A DNA stretch of 64,000 nt from Ricordea florida (taxonomy: Eukaryota > Cnidaria > Anthozoa > Corallimorpharia > Ricordeidae). Location: assembly GCA_949710005.1 (NCBI GenBank), contig OX453287.1, forward strand, positions 15,648,314 through 15,712,313. The letters run 5' to 3'. The translations under genes were made by a program, and so were the position numbers. A model generated the notes under the pieces. That model made no database searches. It had not been told where the DNA came from and saw only the letters and a list, made by a program, of their open reading frames with translations. This document shows, piece by piece, positions 58,201-64,000 of the stretch. The number at the start of each line of letters is the position of its first letter. Position 1 is the first letter of the stretch.

Positions 58201-61200
58201 AAAAAGTCAATGCATAGTAGGGTATCTTTGGTGGAAATCAAGCTGGTCGAGGCTGCACTTTTTTCCATGCTGTAGATTTGAAAATAATTTTACATGATTT
58301 TTGCAGCTTTTTAATTTTACGAAATTAATGTACATGTAGATTGTGTTAGAAGGGTAATTTTATGTAAAGGTAAGGAGGTTGGCAATGCATGTGACGTAAT
58401 TATTTTCACTTAGTGTTCTGGTGTTTGGAGTAATACACTGTATACATGCAAAAATTCCGATGCATTGATTGGGTGAGAGCATGTCAGTCCCAAACAATGC
58501 AAAAAGTTGAAATTGAGTGCATAAATTTGAAATTTAATTTTTGCATGTATAAATTATTATTAGTGAGTAATCAAATGAATTTGAGAGCAATTTTGTACAA
58601 ATGAGCACCTGTAAATTGCATTGCATTGTGCTTGTAAATTGCTCTACAGGCTTGTGTGATTGTTTTTCAGTCTTTGAGAAATTTAAAGGTGCCCATTTAT
58701 TTCAAACTGCACTTGAAGCTATTAAGTTACCAATGCAAATAAAGTATGTGTAATGCCATATAAAAAGTACCTATTTCATGAACATGGGAAGTAACCTGCA
58801 ATTGTGCTTTGCACATCAGCAACTTTTGGGAACAGTGGTTTTTTATTTGTGTTTGCTGTTTGCTTGGCAATAGATTTACTTTGCAAATTGTGTTACAAGT
58901 TACAACTTGGTGACTGGTATAATATTATGTTAAAGTCTTTAACTTTTTGGAGTTAAAGTATTAGGAAACGACTGTGACAAATAGATATTTTCTATTGTAA
59001 CTGTTAAATCATTGCAATATTGATTTAACCATTCTCCTTGGTGTTTCTGTACTTGCTTTTACAGCACTTGTCATTTCATTGAACTTTTTGTAGCTGTTAT
59101 AAAAATAGAATGTTCCTTCTGTTTTCCCTAAGTTAGTTTTTTATCACTGCATGTGCTGTATGCATTTGCAGGACCAACTGAAACAACTTAAGCAGAAAGT
59201 TACTCAAACAATTGACTATGGGAATAGGTAAGTTTGGAACACTGTTTGCTGTAGGAATCATGTATTTCAATATGACTTTTAAAGGTTTAAATTGCAATCT
59301 TTTTACCTCAGTTTGAATTTTAAACTTTCTTTTCTCTAGGTTGCTAGGATTAGATCTTGTGGTGAGGAACACTGAAGGAAACATCATTGATCCAGATTCC
59401 ACAGGAGTTGTTGAACTTTACAGAAGGGTAAATTATACTGTAGCATTGTTTCACTCAAACTTGAAATCAAGCACTTTTATTGACATCTTAAGTATCAAGA
59501 CACGGAAGTGTAGTGGTTAGCGTGCCGGACTTCCGAGCAGGAGGTTTGGAGTTCGAGCCCTGGTGCTGGCACTGTGTTATTTCCTTAGACAAGAAACTTT
59601 ACTCCAGTACACTGTCTCTCTCCACCCAGGTGTATAAATGGGTACCAGCGATACAATGCTGGGGGTAACCCTGCGATGGACTAGCATCCCATCCAGGGGG
59701 GAGTAATAATACTCCCAGGTGCTTCATGCTATTGAAACAGGGATAAGCTCCGGCCTTGTTGGCCTCAAGGCCCATGTGCACCTTTTAAGTATCAAGCACC
59801 TTTATTTATAAACTAACTTCGTCGACCACACAGAAACAGCAAAGTCCAAAAATTTCGCCTATATAGCATGGGATACCCAACACATGGACAGGACACCAAC
59901 ACAATATTATGTTGGCTTTCTCCAGCGTTGAACGCAAAAACTGAATTAGAGCCGTTCAGACATAAGAGAAACAATTGCGTTTTTCTGTAGTGTCTTATGC
60001 TTAGAGAAACACTGAGTGCTTCGTGACATTTTTATCCTGAAATTAGGTCTGTTTTTTGTGACAAAACACTCTGTCTCAGAACCTCCAAAAAGAGCTAATT
60101 TTGATAACTTTTTTACGTATGTTCGTATGACGCATATCTTTGTTGATAAGAGTACAGACAACGCTAAACTACATTCAATTTGTTAATTTTTTTGCTATTG
60201 CAGTGGTTTTGCATTGCTGCAGTTGGTGGCTGGTGAAAGAATCTGGCGCTCTTTATCAACCAATAAGATATAAAACCACAAAACAGTTGCACGAATAACG
60301 CTCGCGTTTTCCCGCGCTTGCATTTGTTTTGCGTTTTGATTGGTTCAATTTATTGTCACGGTGCCCGTTTTTTGAAAATCAACTGCAAAACGCTGGAATC
60401 CATCGCTATTGAGGCCTTGTTAATCGAGCTAAAATTTCGTTGTTCTTCAGGGGAATAAAGCAATAACACATTATACATTTGCAGTAAGGTATAGGGGAAA
60501 TACTACTAAGCCATAGCCTGCTTTTTTAGCTAATTCGTAATTGATAGAATTACGTTAATGCTGTGAATATCACAGTGCAAATTTTTTATTTTCTTGTACA
60601 TTCAAATTATTGATAACAATACTTTCTTATTTGTTTCCTTAATTGTGGTTACAGCACGTGAGCACGTCAAACAGGATAAAAAGCACTGTAAGTTGTTACA
60701 TTCTATTCAATCATTTATAATTGTTTAGTTTCTTGTTGACCCACAGGTGTGTAGTGGCTAGCTTGTTGGACTTTCTATCGGAAGGTCCAGATCTCACGTC
60801 CATGTAAACGCGCTGTGGTGTTCTTCTAGACAAAAATCTTTTTAACTATACAGTGTCTCTCCCCACCCTGCACTGCAGTAATTAAACAGTGGAGCACAAG
60901 TGCGCGACCGGCAAGCGAGGAGCTGGGGCACTACGCGCAATGCCCGCGAGGATCTCTTGAGCTTCGCGTGTCACAGTCTCTTTCTTCATTACACGCGCTC
61001 TTCGCTTTCGTTCACTTCGTGGAAACCAGAAATTGCGCGCAGTCAACTTTCTTGGTTGTAATTTGTACAGTAAGTGGGAAAACACTGTTTTTTGCTGTTT
61101 TGTATATCATTAAGCTCATGTTACTTTATTCTGTTATCTATGTTTGTTTTAGTCAAGAGATGAGGCCCCGAAAAAAGAAACAGCGTTCTACACCACCTAC

Positions 61201-64000
61201 AGTGTCTTTGTCAATATCCAGAACGTTGTATGCAATATTAATGACGACGCGCAAGTGTTTGTTTCACTGTACGATTCACACGACGAACGTTTCATCAGGT
61301 ATGCATTTTATACCAAGAGGGACATGTTTCGATCTTAAGGCCGTGATGCTTACACTCGGAGAGCTATAGATCCTTGCCTTGAACAATTGACTATTAGGGC
61401 CGTAGGCAGTAAGAGGCAAACTGAGGTACCTTCCTCGGTCATTTTGAGACTACATTAGAAAACGTTTGTCAATTAATACGCGGTCAGTGTTTTGTAAGAA
61501 ACGTAGTCCTCGTAAACACCCTAACAACCTAGTGAGAAAATTTAACCAGTCACAATGTTTTTCTTTTTCAGTGAACAGTATTTAGTATCGTGGGACAAAG
61601 GAGGGATGCCTAAGGATATTGAAAGACTAAACAACTTAACAGTGCTGTTTACGGTAATCAAGTAGCAATAGTTTTACCTGCGCAGACACGTTTGTGCACA
61701 CATTTCTCTCAGAAGCAACTGCAGTGTCCTACGCAGACGTGTTGTGGGCTTTGTCACACCTGTTCCTCAACGTGCGTTCATAGGGGAGGAGAGCAAGGTT
61801 GGTGAGGGTGGTGTGGTTGGTGTGGTTGGTGTGTTTGGTGAGGTTGGTGTGGTTGGTGAGGTAGGTGTGGTTGGTGTGGTTGGTGAGGTTGGTGAAGTTG
61901 GTGAAGTTGGTGAGGTTGGTGTGGTTGGTGAGGTTGGTGTGATTGGCGTGGTTGGCGTGGTTGGTGTGGTTGGTGAGGTTGGCGCAGTGGTGAGAGCACC
62001 ATCGTCCCACCTCCGTGACCCGGGTTCGATTTCCGCGGTCTCACACGGGTAGAATTTTTTGTTGCTTCTCTCCTTGCTCTGAGGGTTTTTCTCCGGATTC
62101 TCCGCTTTTCCTCTCTCCATAAATCAACCCACACCTCTAAATTCCATTTCCATCTGGAAATTTTTGAAGGGACTACAGTAATTGGCCTTCGCTGTTGTGA
62201 TTTCCATGCTTGCCATAAGTGTGTGCAGGCAAAGTTGAGTAAATTTGAACGCGTGACAAAACCCGTATATTGTCTGGGTAGGAGGCTAAAGCAACTGTCA
62301 TTCAGCAAGATTTCGCGTGAACATACAAAATCCACATGAACCGAAGGTGGAACCCTCAGAAATACAGTAATTTTTTACGCTTGGTTTTCCTACTGAAAAT
62401 CTGCGTCCGCGGACAGAACTGCAGAACCGTTTTATAATTGTGGGCTCGTATAAAATACAGCATCAAAACAAGTCAATAATTACACTACGAGTTCAAGTAT
62501 TCTCAATGTCAACTACTTCACTCATAGAAAATGAAGACAAGTGGTCCAGTTGTTTTTGTAGAAACTATCTAGCAAACAACGTTCATTTTTACACTAATGT
62601 TTTATTTAATTTTCAACTTTTAACTCATTTCCAACCGCCCAAAAATCAAGCAAATTGACGGACATTTCATTTTTATTTAATATCTCCACAGATATTTAAA
62701 GTAGTGATCAAAAATATACCTCATTTTAAAGGTTACAAAATAGGCTTTTCAAACATGTATGTTTCAGATTCTAGTAGCCCATAATATGTCACAAAATATT
62801 AGCATAATTTACATAAGCTATGCCTAAAATTTGCTTATATAAATCCCCATAAACTAATATGGCAGCCAATTGCTGAAGAAAGTTAATAACAAAACGTTTT
62901 CCTTCTTTATCTGGTATCATTTTTTGCAAATCTTCTTAAAAAATAACAAATACGGAATTTAATACAACTTGATTTCTGTAAGCCACTTTTGCACACAAAA
63001 AATCAATAAAGTTTTTTGTATTTTTTTACATCAGGGGGCTACGTGAATATGGAGATTTCTATCGGAAAATGATGTCGAATGATAGAAAAAACTCTCTGCT
63101 TCACCCCTGCTCACCTTCTCAAGTCAGAATTAAAAAATTCGTCATGGCGAAATGGGCGAAATCCGTGGGTGTAATTACACCGCTCGGCCCTGAGCCTGGT
63201 GGAAATGAGTTAAAGTGCATTGTTTTGTTCCAAGCGTGAGCATTTTTGCTACTCGCTATCTATCACAGGATAGGCAGCGAGCACGTTAGCCAATTAGATT
63301 GCAGGATTCGCGATGCAATGGGAGTTAGTTTCTTAGATTATGGGCACGAGATTTCTATGCACTTCAGTTAAGTGCTGCACTGTGAGTGGCTGAGAGTGTG
63401 CTGTAGCTCAGCCAATCAGATTGCGGCATTTGCATTAGAATACTAGTAGATTTTACTAATCAAAATTAATGCCTAGTACATGAACGGTATCTCTTTATGA
63501 GACATTGTCAGGTTTGAATTATGTTACTCTCCAAAACAATCTTTTGCCCTTTTTTTCTGACTATTTTCTTTCCTTTGGTATAAAGTGTTTTTTATGTATT
63601 TTAAAGGCTGCGGGCCGAACATCCAATATGTTAAAATTCAGGTTAAGTGTTATCTACACCTACCAGGGGTCGTTGCAAAAATTCTTGACTTAGGCGGACA
63701 AAGACCCCTGAATGGACGACCCTTTAAGACTTTCGAATCTAACAGTCTGAAGAACTCTATTACCATCCTAGATTGTGAGCGTCAAGGCTCAAAGATTGGA
63801 ACGTGCGTGTTTGCGGTAATGCGGTAGTGCGGTAATTCCGGTTTTGCTTTATTTTTGATGCGGTTTTACGCTTATTTCTATCTCAAAGTACGGTATTGTG
63901 GTTTTACAAAATTAAGGGGTTTTTGTTTTTCTTTGAAAAATTTTAGTCGCCTAAAAGTACAGTTTTGCTGCGTGATTGCGGTGCTTTTACTTTGGTCTGT
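44628..64000 (+). CDS. DOCK1: Dedicator of cytokinesis (DOCK1/2/5-like), N-terminal 11 exons
   Basis: Exons 44628-44670, 44811-44894, 45691-45731, 55952-56004, 56706-56799, 58041-58133, 59172-59227, 59340-59427, 60655-60687, 61153-61298 and 61572-61653 join in phase to 813 nt (271 residues). The gene runs past the window; no later exon was found before 64000. Residues about 15-72 are an SH3 domain (VAIYNYHAKG, GETVQILEENGGWFRG, KGIFPTSYIYMKE); residues about 80-140 are the helical region next to it (LREWGAMW, WRRQILAKALP). TIDYGNRLLGLDLVVRN and GMPKDIERLNNL follow, all typical of DOCK-A proteins. Family members are Rac guanine-exchange factors that act with ELMO at the cell edge; the SH3 and helical region bind ELMO and hold the enzyme inhibited. 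DHR-1 and the catalytic DHR-2 lie beyond this window. DOCK2 or DOCK5 orthology is equally possible. Confidence 0.94.
44811..44894 (+). CDS. DOCK1: DOCK coding exon 2 (SH3)
   Basis: 84 bp, acceptor CTTTTCAG, donor GAG/GTATTT. Encodes the first SH3 strands (IYNYHAKG, LQLGETVQILE). Confidence 0.95.
45252..45402. repeat. ATCGAT-rich cluster in DOCK intron 2
   Basis: Eight ATCGAT sites, several inside CAATCGATNA contexts, within about 150 bp. Could be a degenerate satellite, a MITE relic, or a homotypic cluster for an ATCGAT-binding (ONECUT-like) factor. Confidence 0.6.
45691..45731 (+). CDS. DOCK1: DOCK coding exon 3 (SH3)
   Basis: 41 bp, acceptor TCTAAAG, donor AAG/GTATGC. Encodes GWFRGFSLRNKATK, the mid-SH3 segment. 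Followed by the 10.2-kb intron holding the nested transposons. Confidence 0.95.
46073..46262. mobile_element. 190-bp foldback MITE in DOCK intron 3
   Basis: Arms AAGAAATAGAAAACATG and GTGTTTCTATCGAGTTATAG (plus CTCGTG, GTTTGGGAGAAC, CTGTGG) recur inverted at the right. A solo GTGTTTCTATAACTTGATAG hairpin of the same family lies at 45938-45963. Confidence 0.85.
46299..46475. mobile_element. 177-bp foldback MITE in DOCK intron 3
   Basis: Left arm TGTTGTAGGTTAAAATGAAT through GGTTTGATTTG recurs inverted at 46410-46475. Lies 36 bp from the preceding foldback element. Confidence 0.85.
46781..46898 (+). repeat. 5' LTR (118 bp)
   Basis: TG...CA ends; differs from the 3' LTR at one position (GTACGCC versus GTATGCC). 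Contains AATAAATATATA, a possible polyadenylation/TATA-like region. Confidence 0.95.
47690..48260 (+). repeat. Left subterminal GGATCC array, 12 x 31 bp
   Basis: About 47690-47880 is an irregular run of AGGATCCTA palindromes. From 47883 to about 48253 follow twelve 31-bp units of the form AGCAAATGTGTAGGATCTTG + CACAGGATCCT with small changes. Confidence 0.92.
48261..51350. other. Interior of the GGATCC element, no clear gene
   Basis: AT-rich. A 91-codon ORF at 49244-49519 (+) and a 74-codon one at 50609-50833 (+) lack motifs. A GC-richer patch near 50500-50650 with ATGGCGGAC could be a promoter or first exon of a lost gene. Confidence 0.5.
51350..51990 (+). repeat. Right subterminal GGATCC array
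   Basis: Two blocks: units of about 25 bp of the type CCTATAGGATTTTATCAAGAT (51355-51715), then units of the type CAGGATCCTGATTAGGATCC (51720-51990). Many are 6-10 bp palindromes. Confidence 0.9.
52179..54209 (+). pseudogene. Retrotransposon pol: protease, RT, RNase H
   Basis: Continuous with gag upstream in the same frame; ATG 52179 is internal. Protease active site is DCGAS (residues 41-45) in place of the usual D-T/S-G-A. RT has a normal first catalytic motif (KIDAKNGYWHV) and FGLSVSSE, but the second reads I-H-N-D (Asn codon at 53166-53168) where Gypsy RTs have two adjacent Asp. RNase H shows QCDASDKGIGA, EKEMQAVVFA and SDHKPLEAI. The frame stops at TGA 54207-54209, immediately followed by integrase-type sequence in the same frame, so this TGA is most likely a mutated sense codon. 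Confidence 0.9.
54210..55351 (+). pseudogene. Retrotransposon integrase, deleted and stop-containing
   Basis: The H-H-C-C zinc-binding domain is intact (HSSHIG then CETC). The first catalytic Asp follows (VSVDLFD). At about 54609 a small deletion shifts frame and removes the region with the second catalytic Asp. The glutamate helix (HQQANGAAEAAVK) continues in another frame, which ends at TAA 54917-54919. After that the C-terminal part (YEIEANDHTYRRNRVDLKK) runs on in the same frame to a stop at 55351. Confidence 0.88.
55476..55593 (+). repeat. 3' LTR (118 bp)
   Basis: Copy of the 5' LTR with one difference at the CpG of GTACGCC. Followed by the CTTGG duplication. Confidence 0.95.
55952..56004 (+). 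CDS. DOCK1: DOCK coding exon 4 (end of SH3)
   Basis: 53 bp, acceptor ATTTCAG, donor AG/GTACTG. GIFPTSYIYMKE closes the SH3 fold. Confidence 0.95.
56706..56799 (+). CDS. DOCK1: DOCK coding exon 5
   Basis: 94 bp, acceptor GTTTCAG, donor AAG/GTACGC. Helical region with LREWGAMWIEVYK. Confidence 0.95.
58041..58133 (+). CDS. DOCK1: DOCK coding exon 6
   Basis: 93 bp, acceptor TTGGTAG, ends GTG/GTGGGT. MLELMDWRRQILAKALP is the conserved helix. A GT three bases earlier is a possible alternative donor. Confidence 0.93.
59172..59227 (+). CDS. DOCK1: DOCK coding exon 7
   Basis: 56 bp, acceptor TTTGCAG, donor AG/GTAAGT. DQLKQLKQKVTQTIDYGN. Confidence 0.95.
59340..59427 (+). CDS. DOCK1: DOCK coding exon 8
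   Basis: 88 bp, acceptor CTCTAG, donor AGG/GTAAAT. LLGLDLVVRN then a variable acidic loop. Confidence 0.95.
59500..59784 (+). mobile_element. tRNA-derived SINE with 12-bp target duplication
   Basis: A-box-like TAGTGGTTAGCGTGCCGG and B-box GGAGTTCGAGCCC lie at the 5' end; the body contains GGGTAACCCTGCGATGGACT. Flanks carry TTAAGTATCAAG at 59488-59499 and again at 59785-59796. Lies in DOCK intron 8. Confidence 0.88.
60655..60687 (+). CDS. DOCK1: DOCK coding exon 9 (33-bp micro-exon)
   Basis: 33 bp, acceptor GTTACAG, donor ACT/GTAAGT, phase 0 at both ends. HVSTSNRIKST falls in a poorly conserved part of the family, so this exon rests mainly on splice signals and phase. Confidence 0.75.
60742..60875 (+). 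mobile_element. Partial tRNA-derived SINE
   Basis: GTGTAGTGGCTAGCTTGTTGGAC resembles the head of the preceding SINE, and CAGTGTCTCTCCCCACCC its middle. The B-box is degraded and the 3' half is absent. Confidence 0.55.
61153..61298 (+). CDS. DOCK1: DOCK coding exon 10
   Basis: 146 bp, acceptor TTTTAG, donor AG/GTATGC. VFVNIQNVVCNI and VFVSLYD are family-typical. Confidence 0.94.
61572..61653 (+). CDS. DOCK1: DOCK coding exon 11
   Basis: 82 bp, acceptor TTTTTCAG, donor ACG/GTAATC. GGMPKDIERLNNLTVLFT is highly family-typical. The next exon is outside the window. Confidence 0.95.
61797..61978 (+). repeat. GGTGTGGTT/GGTGAGGTT 9-bp minisatellite
   Basis: About 20 units of a 9-bp repeat that runs directly into a SINE head. 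The long minus-strand ORFs here are only translations of this repeat. Confidence 0.92.
61975..62150 (+). mobile_element. tRNA-derived SINE of a second family
   Basis: A-box GTTGGCGCAGTGGTGAGAGC and B-box GGGTTCGATTTCC with tRNA-like spacing, followed by a T- and C-rich body (CCGGATTCTCCGCTTTTCC). Not a tRNA gene: no cloverleaf acceptor closure. Confidence 0.75.

Larger units (their letters stand above)
61654..64000 (+). other. DOCK intron 11, incomplete in window
   Basis: Beyond the minisatellite and SINE, no DOCK exon was found to 64000. A run of loose GCGGT phrases (63810-63970) looks like a degenerate repeat. 62200-63500 shows nothing recognisable. Confidence 0.5.

Noticed and set aside
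62000..62045. tRNA gene
   Set aside because: A- and B-box words are present but no acceptor stem closes; it is the head of a SINE. The same holds for 59500-59570.
61767..62335. Long minus- and plus-strand ORFs with HQPHQP- or TPTTPTS-like repeats
   Set aside because: Translations of the 9-bp GGTGAGGTT minisatellite and the SINE head, with all frames open because the unit is a multiple of three.
63505..63827. Overlapping plus-strand ORFs as the next DOCK exon
   Set aside because: No DOCK-like residues in any frame and no matching splice phases.

Overview
This is animal nuclear DNA: AT-rich, intron-rich, and full of transposon relics and foldback (MITE-like) repeats. Recognisable host genes are a DOCK-A family guanine-exchange factor, a Glass-type five-finger C2H2 transcription factor and an amine-receptor-like class A GPCR. 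The metazoan genes, short exons, tRNA-derived SINEs, Gypsy and LINE copies and many palindromic repeats suggest a cnidarian, most likely an anthozoan such as a stony coral. That is an inference; the sequence holds no species marker I can use alone.

Layout. 654-2208 (+): last two coding exons of an unidentified gene that starts upstream. 5383-16066 (+): glass homologue. Exons at 12024-12216, 14948-15330 and 15856-16066 are secure or likely; a first coding exon at 5383-5546 is tentative but phase-compatible. A 4.2-kb TIR transposon (7191-11365) lies in its first intron, and its second intron holds a degenerate tandem repeat interrupted by a LINE fragment. 19712-25278 (-): complete three-exon rhodopsin-family receptor, 356 residues, with aminergic hallmarks but without the usual TM3-ECL2 cysteine pair. 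25366-44627: gene-poor, with MITEs, a 967-bp element with TTAA target duplications, minisatellites, a broken phospholipase-A2-like relic at about 35.9-36.2 kb, and a LINE fragment. 44628 to beyond 64000 (+): first 11 coding exons (271 residues) of a DOCK1/2/5-like gene.

The most striking structure is in DOCK intron 3. A Gypsy-type LTR retrotransposon (46781-55593; 118-bp LTRs differing at one site; target duplication CTTGG) is split in its gag zinc-knuckle region by a 4.3-kb DNA transposon-like element (47676-52003). That element has 18-bp class TIRs and long subterminal arrays built on the GGATCC palindrome. The retroelement is dead: gag frameshift, altered reverse-transcriptase active site, two stops, and an integrase deletion removing a catalytic Asp region.

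The host genes are unrelated neighbours with no operon logic. No CRISPR, prokaryotic feature or intact transposase was found. The best candidate for something undescribed is the GGATCC-array element; next are the 4.2-kb TIR element with its own decayed multi-exon gene and the receptor with an altered extracellular disulfide.
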